Origin: an uncultured Oscillibacter sp.
Lineage (GTDB): Bacteria > Bacillota > Clostridia > Oscillospirales > Oscillospiraceae
Assembly: GCA_910585165.1 (NCBI GenBank)
Contig: CAJUBX010000024.1
Span: forward strand, 1 to 25,976
DNA: 25,976 nucleotides
Direction of reading: 5' to 3'
Below, in pieces: positions 1 to 7,636 of this stretch. Under the pieces are notes generated by a model. The model was not told the DNA's origin, did not search any database, and worked only from the letters and a program-made list of their open reading frames with translations. Each line of letters begins with the position of its first letter. Position 1 is the stretch's first letter. Both the position numbers and the translations under genes were made by a program.

Positions 1-763
1 GGTGTACGCCGTTGTCCTTGACGGACTCCACAAGCCCTTTCATTTCCGCATCGTCCCGCACACCGAAAGGATGGTCTTTGAACGGGAACAGCTCCGAGAG
101 GTTGAGGTAAACAATCTCTTCCTTTTCGGCGCGGGTCGCGTCACGGGGCTGGGGCGGCACTTCCGGCGCAGGCGGGGGAGCGGCGGGAGCCTCTTCCTTG
201 CCCTTTACCGTGGCGGCCTTTCCGCCCTTGCCTTGGGACATTTTGTCTCGAGGTTGAGCCGGGGGCTTGTCCGTGGCCGCCTTGTCAGCCTTGGCCGGGC
301 GGCCACGGCGGGCCCCCGTCCCTCCCGGTTCGCCGGGCCCCGCCTTTTCTTCCTTGGGCTTGCGGCCCCGCCTGCCCTTGGGCTTATCCGGCTCGGGCGT
401 TTTTTCTTTGGCGGCCTTGTCCTTTTTGGCGGGCCCCTTTTCCCCGGCGGCCTTTTCCTCCGGGGCCGGGGTGGGCGGCTGTTCCGGTTCGGGCGGCTCG
501 TTCTTCTCCACCTCCGCACGTTCCGCCGCCCGGCGCTCCGCCATCAGCTTTTCAATCTGGTCAGCGGATACACTCACCTCGCCGGGAGCACCAGCCGGGG
601 CATCCTGGGCGGGTGGTTCGCCGCCAGTCTGCTCGGGGGCGTTCTCCGGGGCCGGGGGCTCCGGGGCGGGAGCGTCCTGGGCAGGAGCACCCGCCGGGCC
701 GGCATCGAACAAGCTGGGCTGGGGATTTTCCTCCGGGCTCACGTTTAATTTTTCGTCTGCCAT
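1..763 (-). CDS. ParB-like protein, N-terminal part (runs off window edge)
   Basis: An open leftward frame starts at ATG 763 behind AAGGAGG and runs 254 codons without a stop to the window edge. Residues 1 to about 210 are low-complexity, rich in Pro, Ala, Glu and Lys, and contain two AT-hook-like cores (KGRRGRKPK near 129-137 and ARRGRPAK near 151-158). From about residue 216 the sequence becomes an ordinary ParB N-terminal domain: IVYLNLSELFPFKDHPFGVRDD, followed by a helix ending ESVKDNGV. In this family that domain binds CTP/parS and helps segregate or regulate plasmids and conjugative elements. The helix-turn-helix and dimer domains lie outside the window. The disordered leader is typical of ParB-like proteins on clostridial integrative elements (from memory). 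The nearby Sel1 fragment fits the remains of such an element. The rightward frames over this DNA are composition artefacts. Confidence 0.8.
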   Translation of the reverse strand, partial: MADEKLNVSPEENPQPSLFDAGPAGAPAQDAPAPEPPAPENAPEQTGGEPPAQDAPAGAPGEVSVSADQIEKLMAERRAAERAEVEKNEPPEPEQPPTPAPEEKAAGEKGPAKKDKAAKEKTPEPDKPKGRRGRKPKEEKAGPGEPGGTGARRGRPAKADKAATDKPPAQPRDKMSQGKGGKAATVKGKEEAPAAPPPAPEVPPQPRDATRAEKEEIVYLNLSELFPFKDHPFGVRDDAEMKGLVESVKDNGVH

Positions 764-795
764 TCGTTACCTCCTTTTTTAATTTCGTGAATGTT

Positions 796-810
796 GCACA
801 AATCTTGTGC
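796..810. promoter_or_regulatory. Palindrome upstream of the parB-like gene (possible operator)
   Basis: A perfect inverted repeat, GCACAA-ATC-TTGTGC, sits about 33 bases upstream of the ParB-like start codon. Its place between the terminator at 853-898 and the gene fits an autoregulatory operator or parS-like site. No clear -35/-10 pair was found beside it, so the role is inferred from position and symmetry only. Confidence 0.3.
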
Positions 811-852
811 TAAAAGTTTGTTACTATTTTTTCGCCTCCCTCCCGGCTATCC

Positions 853-898
853 ACGCAAAAAAGCCGCCCGTTTTTTCATGCCGGACGGCTTTTTGCGT
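853..898. terminator. Bidirectional rho-independent terminator
   Basis: The arms ACGCAAAAAAGCCGCCCG (853-870) and CCGGACGGCTTTTTGCGT (881-898) pair with one or two mismatches around a 10-base spacer. The A/T runs at the arm ends give a T-tract on either strand. It sits just downstream of the leftward Sel1 fragment and upstream of the parB-like gene, so it would insulate the latter. Confidence 0.75.
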
Positions 899-955
899 AA
901 TGTGATAGCTCTGATTAAATTTTTTTGTGGGTGCAGGCTCCGAAAAGCCTTGATA

Positions 956-1240
956 TTACAGTGTTCCTAATAGGAGCCATTCATAGGAGTTTCTCTGGAC
1001 GGCAGATCGAGTCAGCCAGTATTCCGCCATCTCCTTATTCTGTGCCACTTCCCTGCCTTGGAGAAATAGCTTGCCAAGAGCATACTGTGCATGTTGGTTT
1101 CCTTGTTCAGCAGAAGCTGTCAGCAGTTTGACCGCCTTATTGACATCCTGGGGAACCACGTTGCCTTGGAGGCACAGTTTTCCGAGACGGTATTGAGCAT
1201 ATTGACTACCGGATTCACGGGCGACCTCATGCTTATTTTT
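956..1240 (-). pseudogene. Sel1-repeat fragment, probably the C-terminal remnant of a relaxase
   Basis: The leftward frame ending at 956 encodes about two and a half Sel1-like (TPR-type) repeats: AQYRLGKLCLQGNVVPQDVNKA, then AQYALGKLFLQGREVAQNKEMA, then a degraded third ending YEWLLLGTL. Sel1 repeats are helical hairpins used for protein contacts. From memory, this form of repeat occurs at the C-terminus of MobA-type relaxases on clostridial conjugative elements. Homology stops near 1240. The 17 or so codons further upstream in frame are basic filler, and no ribosome binding site or convincing start exists. I read it as a stranded 3' gene end, joined at its 5' side to the intergenic region with the long hairpin. 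A short free-standing Sel1 protein is the less likely alternative. Confidence 0.6.
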
Positions 1241-1296
1241 TAATTCCCGCAAGCGCAAACGGCATCGCTGCGCTTTGCGTGCCCGCCGCAATCGTA

Positions 1297-1349
1297 AAAC
1301 GCACGAAACCCACAGGAATCTCCAGAATTTCTGTGGGTTTCGTGCGTTT
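1297..1349 (-). terminator. Very long hairpin, likely terminator of the sugar operon
   Basis: Two 23-base arms (1297-1319 and 1327-1349) are perfect reverse complements apart from one G-T position and enclose only a 7-base loop (CTCCAGA). On the minus strand the stem is followed by TTTT, and it lies about 180 bases downstream of the deoR stop. It could therefore end the leftward operon. The stem is much longer than a usual terminator, so a palindromic repeat element is an alternative. The rest of 1350-1531 holds only a small GCCGCTT-TCC-AAGCGGC hairpin (1471-1487) and no recognisable gene. Confidence 0.55.
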
Positions 1350-1531
1350 AGATAACATTTTCCGGGCTTTCAGTCCACAACCTGTTTGGCGGGGTACACC
1401 GGATACTTTCCAGTTCATTTATCTGGAACGCAAAGTGCGCAATCCCCGCCGCCGCTTGCCAGCCGTCAATGCCGCTTTCCAAGCGGCGGAAACCAGAGCA
1501 GAGCGTCTGTCGAGTTCACCGCAAAAACGCA

Positions 1532-2287
1532 TCACTCGGCATAAATAACCTTCACATTTTCCCGTTCAAGCCGCTCCAGCAATTTCTCATTGAGAATCGG
1601 CTTCGTCGTGATGATCCCGGTCAGGTCCCGAAAGTCCGCAAACAAATTGATGCCCATAATATGGAACTTACTGGAATCCAGTAATACATAGGATTCCCTG
1701 GCAGAGGCGATCATCTGCCGCTTCACCATCATTTGAAAGGGAGAACCAACCGTTACCCCCGTGGTCCCCCGCACGCCGGAGGCACCCAGGAACGCTTTTT
1801 CCACCTGATGGGCCGCGAAAAACTGCACCGCATCCTCATCCGCCAGGGCCATGTCCTCCAGCATTCCTCCACACATAAACACATCTACAGAAGTCGCGTT
1901 GAACGCGTAGGCCGCTGGAATCGAGTTTGTGATAACCGAGAGGTATTGCCGGTTCCGCAAATTCTCCGCGAGGGCCAGCGTCGTTGTGCCCGCATCAATG
2001 ATGATCGAGTCCCGCTCCTGCACCAGCTCTGCCGCGGCGCGCCCAATGCGCTTTTTCTCCTCATCGTGCATGGCGTCGCGAAGCTCATAGATCGGAACGC
2101 GTGAACTGTCCTCCAAAAAAACCTTCCCACGGGCTTTCCGAATTTTCCCTTCCCGCTCCAAGGCTGTGATGTCTCTGCGGACGGTAGCGGGGGACGCGGG
2201 AATCAGCTCCAGCAGTTCATTCACCAGGATACTGTTGGCACCCCGCATAGCCTCCATGATTTTTTGCCTACGTTCACCACTCTTCAT
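1532..2287 (-). CDS. DeoR-family transcriptional regulator
   Basis: This 251-residue protein has the family's usual length. Residues about 1-55 form the DeoR winged helix-turn-helix, with recognition helix ATVRRDITALEREGKIRKARG. The rest is the DeoRC phosphosugar-sensing domain, with IIIDAGTTTLALAENL, a TNS step and VLLDSSKFH. Such proteins usually repress sugar catabolic operons and release DNA on binding a pathway phosphosugar. I chose ATG 2287 because GAGGGAGAAGG lies just upstream. The in-frame extension to 2422 overlaps the promoter and lacks a ribosome binding site. The gene is last in the leftward aldolase-kinase-TctCBA operon but has its own strong promoter (2396-2424). It is probably the operon's regulator, with a pathway phosphosugar as effector; that part is inferred. 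Confidence 0.92.
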   Translation of the reverse strand: MKSGERRQKIMEAMRGANSILVNELLELIPASPATVRRDITALEREGKIRKARGKVFLEDSSRVPIYELRDAMHDEEKKRIGRAAAELVQERDSIIIDAGTTTLALAENLRNRQYLSVITNSIPAAYAFNATSVDVFMCGGMLEDMALADEDAVQFFAAHQVEKAFLGASGVRGTTGVTVGSPFQMMVKRQMIASARESYVLLDSSKFHIMGINLFADFRDLTGIITTKPILNEKLLERLERENVKVIYAE

Positions 2288-2395
2288 CGTACCTTCTCCC
2301 TCTTGTGTCTTTGCCCCGTCCAGCGGCGTCTGCCGGCTGCCATCTTGCAGCAGTCCCGCCGCCGCAGGCTGGAGCCTGTTTGCTTCCCAAACAAA

Positions 2396-2424
2396 ATTAT
2401 ACATGATTCTCCAATCATACACAA
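2396..2424 (-). promoter_or_regulatory. SigmaA promoter of deoR with an operator-like palindrome in the spacer
   Basis: On the minus strand TTGTGT (2424-2419) and a perfect TATAAT (2401-2396) are separated by exactly 17 bases. The spacer contains the perfect inverted repeat ATGATT-CTCC-AATCAT (2403-2418). A protein bound there would block RNA polymerase directly, so DeoR autorepression is likely. The transcript would have a leader of about 105 bases before ATG 2287. Confidence 0.75.
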
Positions 2425-2444
2425 CAGGGATTTCAAAAAAATGA

Positions 2445-3941
2445 TTACTTCGCCGTTCTTTTCATTTTCTTGACATAAGGGCCAACCACGGGCCAGAGCA
2501 GGGAAACCGCCGAGATCACAAGGAGGACCAGAGAGATCGGCCGGGTGAAGAAAACGGAAATGCTGCCGTTGGAAATGATCAGCGCACGCTGGAGATTTTT
2601 CTCCGCCAAATTTCCCAGGATCAGGCCAAGGATGATAGGCGGCATGGGAAAATCACACTTAATCAGCACATAGGATATCACTCCGAAGATCATCATCATA
2701 AAGATATCCCATATGTTATTATTCAGAGCATAGGTGCCTACTACGCAGAAAACAAACACAATAGGTGTCAAGTAGGTGTTGGGAACACTGCCAATTTTCG
2801 CAAACCCTCGGATTGCGCTATAGCCCAGCAGACACATGCAGATATTGGCGAAGAACAGGCCCGCGATGATGGTATATACGGTGCTGGTCTGCTCGGTAAA
2901 CAGCATCGGGCCGGGGACCACGCCCTGCATCATCATCGCGCTGAGCATGACGGCCGTGCCGGCGTCTCCGGGAATGCCCAATGTCAGAAGCGGGATCAGC
3001 GCGCCGCCGGAAATCGCGTTATTGGCGGCCTCCGGAGCGGCAATGCCTTCCGGTGCGCCTTCTCCAAATTTTTCAGGATGCTTCGACCAGCGCTTGGCCT
3101 CGTTATAGCCTACCCAAGAGGCAATATCGCCGCCCGTGCCAGGGACTGCGCCGATGATGGTGCCAATTACGCTGGAGAGGAGGATGAACGGCGCCGTTGT
3201 CTTAATATCCGCCCAAGAGGGCAGAACCCGTTTCAGCTTGGTTTCCGCCTTTTGCTGGCCGGGAGCGTCTCCGTTCTCAATGTTGCTGAGCCCCTGGGAA
3301 AAGGCATAGAGGGCAATCAGGGTCGGAACCATGGCAATGCCGCCCATCAGATAGACAGAGCCGAAGGTGAAACGAGGGGAACCCGTCAGCGCATTCATCC
3401 CGATGGTTGCCATCATCAGGCCGAGCACAGCGCCGATCATCCCTTTTACCACGTTCTTGCCGGAGATGCTGGTTACCATGCTCAGCCCGAAAATCGCCAG
3501 GGAAAAATATTCGGCCGCGCCGAATTTCAAGGCAAATTTGCTCAGCAGGGGCGCGGTCCACAGCAGCATAACCGCGCTGAACAGGCCGCCAAAGGTGGAG
3601 GCCATGGTGGAAATACCCAGTGCGCGCCCAGGCTGCCCCATCGTTGTCGCCATGGGATAGCCATCCAGCACGGTTGCGGCGGAGTTGGCTGTGCCCGGCG
3701 TTTTGATCAGAATCGCGGTGATGGAACCACCGTAAATCGCGCCGCAGAAAATACCCAGCAGCATCAGGATGCCCGCGCTTCCTTTCAGAGAGAGAGTCAG
3801 CGGCATCATGATGCTCAGCCCCATAATCGAGGACAAGCCCGGCATAGCGCCCACCAAAATACCGATTAAGGTGCCGAAAAATATCATACTGATGTTATAC
3901 GGCTCTAAAACCACCGCCAAAGCCGCCAGTAAGTTTTCCAT
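2445..3941 (-). CDS. tctA: Tripartite tricarboxylate-type transporter, large membrane subunit TctA
   Basis: This 498-residue, strongly hydrophobic protein matches the TctA family in length (about 500) and motifs. GAMPGLSSIMGLSIMMPLTL lies near the N-terminus, GTANSAATVLDGYPMA comes after the second segment, and a repeat-like GALIPLLTLGIPGDAGTAVM sits in the middle. About a dozen membrane helices are apparent. TctA is the ion-coupled translocation channel that receives substrate from the periplasmic or lipid-anchored binding protein. ATG 3941 is chosen for GGGAGGGG upstream, and it lies 17 bases after the tctB stop. The longer in-frame extension to 4145 merely runs through tctB in another frame. 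The substrate cannot be read from sequence. The kinase and aldolase neighbours suggest a sugar or sugar acid rather than citrate. Confidence 0.93.
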   Translation of the reverse strand: MENLLAALAVVLEPYNISMIFFGTLIGILVGAMPGLSSIMGLSIMMPLTLSLKGSAGILMLLGIFCGAIYGGSITAILIKTPGTANSAATVLDGYPMATTMGQPGRALGISTMASTFGGLFSAVMLLWTAPLLSKFALKFGAAEYFSLAIFGLSMVTSISGKNVVKGMIGAVLGLMMATIGMNALTGSPRFTFGSVYLMGGIAMVPTLIALYAFSQGLSNIENGDAPGQQKAETKLKRVLPSWADIKTTAPFILLSSVIGTIIGAVPGTGGDIASWVGYNEAKRWSKHPEKFGEGAPEGIAAPEAANNAISGGALIPLLTLGIPGDAGTAVMLSAMMMQGVVPGPMLFTEQTSTVYTIIAGLFFANICMCLLGYSAIRGFAKIGSVPNTYLTPIVFVFCVVGTYALNNNIWDIFMMMIFGVISYVLIKCDFPMPPIILGLILGNLAEKNLQRALIISNGSISVFFTRPISLVLLVISAVSLLWPVVGPYVKKMKRTAK

Positions 3942-3958
3942 ACTCGTTCCCCTCCCTG

Positions 3959-4408
3959 TCAGAACAGGCTGCCCTGCAGCATGGGAAGCCGCAGCATCAC
4001 AGCGAAAATCACATAGATCGCGGCCAGCACGGCGGCCGTGAGGACAGCCAGCATCCAGGGCCGCTTCTCGCCCATCAGCCGCATAATCCCCGGAATCATG
4101 AACGCGGAGGCAATCATGAAGCCCAGGAATTTCAGCAGAATGCAATATGCTGCAAGAATGCCCGCGCCAATCAGCACCCGGCGGAAACCGGGAGAACGCA
4201 CATCAAAGGGATTCTCGCCGCTGGAGCGGTTCAGCAGCGCGGGGATCAGCAGCAGAACCGCCAGAAGGAACAATACCACAGAGAGAAACCGGGGCCACGC
4301 CCCCGCGCCAATCGCTCCTTCGACTTCAGGCAGTTTTCCGGCAGAGAAAAACATCGCGCCTGAGAGCGCCATTAGAATTAAAGAAAGTACAATATCATAT
4401 TTTTTCAT
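3959..4408 (-). CDS. tctB: Tripartite tricarboxylate-type transporter, small membrane subunit TctB
   Basis: This 149-residue protein has about four predicted membrane segments: the first at residues 7-24, then around 41-60, and a split hydrophobic C-terminal half. The length, the charged first loop and the position between tctC and tctA are typical of the poorly conserved TctB subunit, which partners TctA in the membrane. The ribosome binding site is a run of Gs shortly before ATG 4408. Function is assigned as much from context as from sequence. Confidence 0.85.
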   Translation of the reverse strand: MKKYDIVLSLILMALSGAMFFSAGKLPEVEGAIGAGAWPRFLSVVLFLLAVLLLIPALLNRSSGENPFDVRSPGFRRVLIGAGILAAYCILLKFLGFMIASAFMIPGIMRLMGEKRPWMLAVLTAAVLAAIYVIFAVMLRLPMLQGSLF

Positions 4409-4445
4409 ACAGCCCCCATTGATTGCAAATTGTCTGCCGACTTCA

Positions 4446-4476
4446 CAGCGCCTCCATGGAACTCATGGAGGCGCTG
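4446..4476. other. Perfect 13-bp hairpin between tctC and tctB
   Basis: CAGCGCCTCCATG (4446-4458) and CATGGAGGCGCTG (4464-4476) pair perfectly around a 5-base loop. No T-run follows on either strand, so it is not a standard terminator. Located after the binding-protein gene, it could protect the upstream mRNA 3' end or weaken read-through, letting tctC be made in excess over tctBA, as is common for binding-protein operons. Confidence 0.6.
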
Positions 4477-4515
4477 CTTCGGGCAGGGTGTTCCGTGATG
4501 GAAGGACGGACAGAA

Positions 4516-5553
4516 TCAGCCCAAAACGCTGGCGTAATACTCGGCCTGGTCCGCCACAAAGGCCAGCATCGCCGCATTGTCCATGGCGGGAACCGGCTGG
4601 AAGCTGAAATCCTGAAGGGTCTTTGCGTATTCCTCCGAGGTGGCAGCGGCACTGAAAATCTCCTGAAGGAAGGCAACCGCGTCAGCGGGGGAATCCTTCA
4701 GAGCGACCACCATGATCCAGCTCAAAATGTTCATGTCCTTGAGCTCCTCGTAGCTCTCGCTCATGCAGGGCACGTCGGGATAGGCAGACAGCCGCTCCGC
4801 GCCGGAAGACGCAATCGCTTTCAGAGTGCCCGCCTCCAGTTGGCCGGCGGCCGCGCCGGGAGCGGTGACGGTAGCGTCGCATTCTCCGCTGACCGTGGCA
4901 ATCACACTGTCCGCAGAGGAGTCATAGGCAACGGTTTTCATATCCAGGCCCAGGAACTTGTTCAGGACCGTATACACCAGGTGCGGCACCGCGCCGCTTC
5001 CGGTATCGCCAATGGAAATTTTGCCGGGATTTGCCTTTACGTAGTCCACAAACTCCTCAAAGGTATCGTAAGGAGCGTCAGCAGGAACCAGGAAGAGATA
5101 GGGATCCTGTTCGATGCAGGCCAGAGGGATGAACTGGTCCGAGCTGATGTCCGTATTGCCCAGGGCATGGTTCAGGACCAGGTCGCAGTTCAGGACGCCG
5201 ATGGTATAGCCGTCGGCCTTGCTATTGACAAATTGCGTCGCGCCTACCAGGCCGGAGCCGCCGGCTACATTGGAGACGATGATGTTTTTCTTCAGCATGC
5301 CCTCCGGGATGGCATTGATAACACTGCGGACACAGGTGTCGGTCGTGCCGCCGGCAGCCCAGTACACCAAGGCAGTCAGGTCTTTCTCGGGATAGCTGCT
5401 CTCAGGAGCGGGGTCCGCCTGCGCTTGATTTCCGTTACTGGAGGAGGCGCCGGCATCGCTGGGCGCGGAGTCTCCGCTTTTGCCGCCGCAGCCGGTCAGC
5501 ACACCGCAGAGCATCAATGCCGCAAGAAACATCGCCGTTAATTTCTTCTTCAT
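4516..5553 (-). CDS. tctC: Substrate-binding lipoprotein TctC of the tripartite transporter
   Basis: This 345-residue protein begins with a lipoprotein signal peptide: MKKKLTAMFLAALMLCGV, then lipobox LTGC. A Ser/Gly/Ala-rich linker follows, then the TctC (Bug family) fold: YPEKDLTALVYWAAGGTTD, then VSNVAGGSGLVGATQFVNSK, DGYTIGV and a C-terminal domain with ERLSAYPDVPCMSE. It would capture the substrate outside the membrane and deliver it to TctAB. GAGAGGAAG precedes ATG 5553. The gap of 80 bases after the kinase gene suggests cotranscription; no convincing separate promoter was found there. The Bug fold binds carboxylate-bearing ligands in characterised members, so an acidic sugar is a reasonable guess. 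Confidence 0.93.
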   Translation of the reverse strand: MKKKLTAMFLAALMLCGVLTGCGGKSGDSAPSDAGASSSNGNQAQADPAPESSYPEKDLTALVYWAAGGTTDTCVRSVINAIPEGMLKKNIIVSNVAGGSGLVGATQFVNSKADGYTIGVLNCDLVLNHALGNTDISSDQFIPLACIEQDPYLFLVPADAPYDTFEEFVDYVKANPGKISIGDTGSGAVPHLVYTVLNKFLGLDMKTVAYDSSADSVIATVSGECDATVTAPGAAAGQLEAGTLKAIASSGAERLSAYPDVPCMSESYEELKDMNILSWIMVVALKDSPADAVAFLQEIFSAAATSEEYAKTLQDFSFQPVPAMDNAAMLAFVADQAEYYASVLG

Positions 5554-5633
5554 TTTTCGTTCTTCCTCTCATAGTTTAATATATTTCTCTTCTCCTTGGG
5601 AAGTCGGAGATAGAGCACATATGGATACTCCTG

Positions 5634-6614
5634 TCAGGGGTCGTATACGATTTCCGGTCGAGGCTCCCGCCTGACAAAGCGCATGATCTCATCAAAGCTC
5701 CGCATACCGGTTACCGCTCCGACTTGCTGAATGACATGAGCGGAGCAGGCTGTGGCAAAGACCATGCTTTCCTCCGCCTGGAACCCCCGGCCCCGGGCCG
5801 CCAGGAACCCAGCCACGAACGCGTCTCCCGCCCCGGTGGTATCTGCCACGGAGGGCACGTGATAGCAAGCGCAGGAAAATGCCGTGGCGTTGTTTTTGAA
5901 ATAAGAGCCCTGCGTTCCCGCTTTAATGATTACATTCTTCACCCCCCGCTCCAGGAAAAAGCCGGCAATATCGGAAAAACGCGTTTGCCCGGTTATTTCC
6001 ACCGCCTGCTCAATGCTGGGCATGAAATAATCAAGATACGGATAGTAGGGTTCCAGCAGGCTGTTCCAGCGTCCTTTTCGATCCATGGTAACATCCAGGG
6101 AGGTGGTAATACCCCGTTCCTTAGCCAGCTTCAGCAGCCGCACCGCCCCTTCTCCGTCAAAGCGCTCCATGTGAAACGTGCCGCCGATTTGGAGGACCGA
6201 TACCCGGTTCAGAACGCTCAAATCAATGTCCTCAAAGCAGAACTCCCCGCTGCTCCCAAAATTCTGATAGAACGTGCGGGAACCGCCCTCTCCCATCAGG
6301 ATCAAAGACTTCGCCTGTTCTGCGGTCTCCGAAAAAATCACGCGGCTGACGTCCACCCCCTCAGCCCGCAGGGAGGACAAACAGTTCTGGGCGAACATGT
6401 CATTGCCCACCCGGCCGATGTAAGTCACCAGGCAGCCCAACCGGGACAAGTCCACCGCATTATTATGCGCATCCCCTCCGGTTTTGACCCAGAAGCTGTC
6501 CATCGCGTGATAGTCGCTCTCCAGCAGGACCGGGCCGATGGGATACGCCACCAGGTCCGCCATCATCTCTCCGACGCAGAGCACGCGCAGAGCGCCCGTA
6601 TCACGTTCCTTCAT
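5634..6614 (-). CDS. PfkB-family carbohydrate kinase
   Basis: This 326-residue ribokinase/PfkB-fold protein would phosphorylate a sugar, sugar acid or sugar phosphate with ATP in the cytosol. The substrate-side motif KTGGDAHNNAVDLSRLG is at residues 44-60. The second signature DTTGAGDAF is at 258-266, with Asp264 as the likely catalytic base. ATG 6614 is preferred because GGGAG lies 8 bases upstream; a GTG three codons earlier is possible. The gene follows the aldolase stop by 32 bases and precedes tctC. Next to a class II aldolase it could be a 1-phosphofructokinase/tagatose-6-phosphate-type kinase, or an IolC/KdgK-like kinase. The sequence alone does not decide. Confidence 0.9.
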   Translation of the reverse strand: MKERDTGALRVLCVGEMMADLVAYPIGPVLLESDYHAMDSFWVKTGGDAHNNAVDLSRLGCLVTYIGRVGNDMFAQNCLSSLRAEGVDVSRVIFSETAEQAKSLILMGEGGSRTFYQNFGSSGEFCFEDIDLSVLNRVSVLQIGGTFHMERFDGEGAVRLLKLAKERGITTSLDVTMDRKGRWNSLLEPYYPYLDYFMPSIEQAVEITGQTRFSDIAGFFLERGVKNVIIKAGTQGSYFKNNATAFSCACYHVPSVADTTGAGDAFVAGFLAARGRGFQAEESMVFATACSAHVIQQVGAVTGMRSFDEIMRFVRREPRPEIVYDP

Positions 6615-6646
6615 TTGCCTCACTCCCTTTCAGCCAAACCGAACGG

Positions 6647-7471
6647 TCACTTTCCCCGGAAGAGCCCGATCTTATGCCGCGCAATTTCCGTCACATTGGC
6701 CTTGGCCTGCCGGTACATTCCGTAAAAATCTCTGGAGCCGACCTTGCTTTCCAATCCCGCCATAAAGGCCATACGGAGCTCCGTTGCCACATTGACTTTG
6801 CGGATACCCAGCTGGATGGCCTTACGGATCATCTCGTCCGGCGTGCCGGAGCCGCCGTGCAGCACCAGAGGCGGGGCATTGAGCCGGCGGCACGCCTCCA
6901 GGCGGTCAAAGTCAAAATGCGGCGTGCCCTGGTACATTCCGTGGGCATTGCCGATCCCCACCGCCAGCGCGTCGCAGTCCACCTCCGCGGAAAAGCGCTC
7001 CACTTCGTTTATGTCAACCAGATTGACTACCGAATGGGACATGCCATCCTCCACACCGGAGATGGCACCCAGTTCGCACTCGACCGACACGCCAACGGCG
7101 TGAGCACTCCGAACCACCGCCTGGCTCTCCCGCATATTTTCCGCAAAGGAGCGGTGGGACCCGTCATACATCACCGAGGTGAACCCCAGCCGAAGGCACT
7201 GCACCGTCTGTTCATAGCTGATTCCATGGTCCAGATGAAGAACAATGGGAATGGTGCTGACAGCGGCAATGTCCTGTACAAGAGCCGCCAAATGCCGGAG
7301 CTGCCCCGCCTGAATCGCCCCCTGTCCAATCGTTAAAATCAGGGGCCAGCGCTCCGCCTCCGCCGCCTCTACGACGGCTTCCGTCCCTTCAATATTGTCA
7401 ATATTGAAAGCCGGGATCGCAGCATTGGCGGCCTCCGCTGTTTTGAGTACGTCCGCAAGAGTTGTTAACAT
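6647..7471 (-). CDS. Class II (zinc) ketose-bisphosphate aldolase family protein
   Basis: This 274-residue TIM-barrel aldolase is of the FbaA/GatY/KbaY/IolJ type. The catalytic Asp81 and zinc-ligand His82 are in LHLDHG. A second zinc His (177) lies in GNAHGMY and a third (205) in LVLHGGSG. VECELGAISG (130-139) carries the conserved acidic loop, and KVNVATELR (225-233) the phosphate-binding segment. It should reversibly cleave a ketose-1,6-bisphosphate (or a keto-gluconate phosphate) to dihydroxyacetone phosphate plus an aldehyde. The start is ATG 7471, with AAAGGATG nearby; the overlapping TTG before it is less likely. It is first in the leftward operon, behind promoter 7537-7566. Fructose, tagatose and deoxyketogluconate phosphate specificities are all possible. 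Confidence 0.9.
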   Translation of the reverse strand: MLTTLADVLKTAEAANAAIPAFNIDNIEGTEAVVEAAEAERWPLILTIGQGAIQAGQLRHLAALVQDIAAVSTIPIVLHLDHGISYEQTVQCLRLGFTSVMYDGSHRSFAENMRESQAVVRSAHAVGVSVECELGAISGVEDGMSHSVVNLVDINEVERFSAEVDCDALAVGIGNAHGMYQGTPHFDFDRLEACRRLNAPPLVLHGGSGTPDEMIRKAIQLGIRKVNVATELRMAFMAGLESKVGSRDFYGMYRQAKANVTEIARHKIGLFRGK

Positions 7472-7489
7472 CAAATTCGCATCCTTTCG

Positions 7490-7519
7490 GCGATAGCGCT
7501 GTCCAAAATAATCTATCGC
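7490..7519. promoter_or_regulatory. Inverted repeat in the leader of the aldolase operon (candidate operator)
   Basis: GCGATAG (7490-7496) and CTATCGC (7513-7519) form a 7-base inverted repeat with a 16-base spacer. It lies between the predicted promoter and the aldolase start. It could be a regulator site or a leader hairpin; no copy was found elsewhere in the cassette. Confidence 0.35.
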
Positions 7520-7536
7520 TCAAACCTTGCTTACAA

Positions 7537-7566
7537 ATTATCACATATTTTTCAAAAAATCAACAA
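7537..7566 (-). promoter_or_regulatory. Promoter of the aldolase-kinase-tctCBA operon
   Basis: On the minus strand TTGTTG (7566-7561) is followed 18 bases later by GATAAT (7542-7537), with an upstream TGT giving an extended -10. The surrounding 7540-7620 stretch is strongly AT-rich and contains the direct repeat TTTTGATT at 7569-7576 and 7580-7587, about one helical turn apart. It also holds an AATCAA/TTGATT inverted pair (7558-7563, 7571-7576). The leader would be about 60 bases. Confidence 0.5.
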
Positions 7567-7636
7567 TATTTTGATTGAATTTTGATTTTTTATAATTTAG
7601 CAAAATTTTAACGCAAGAATTGTGCAAATTGCTTGC

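Noticed and set aside
1279..1548. Short rightward frame across the long hairpin
   Set aside because: Its first third is the hairpin read through, so the repeated TKPTGIS/ISVGFVR-like parts arise from the palindrome; no ribosome binding site.
3078..3869. Long rightward open frame opposite tctA
   Set aside because: It lies wholly antisense to an intact conserved gene and is His/Gln/Arg-rich filler with no domain or ribosome binding site.
2445..4145. A longer TctA start at 4145, giving about 566 residues
   Set aside because: The extra N-terminal part is tctB read in another frame; ATG 3941 has GGGAGGGG upstream and gives the usual length.
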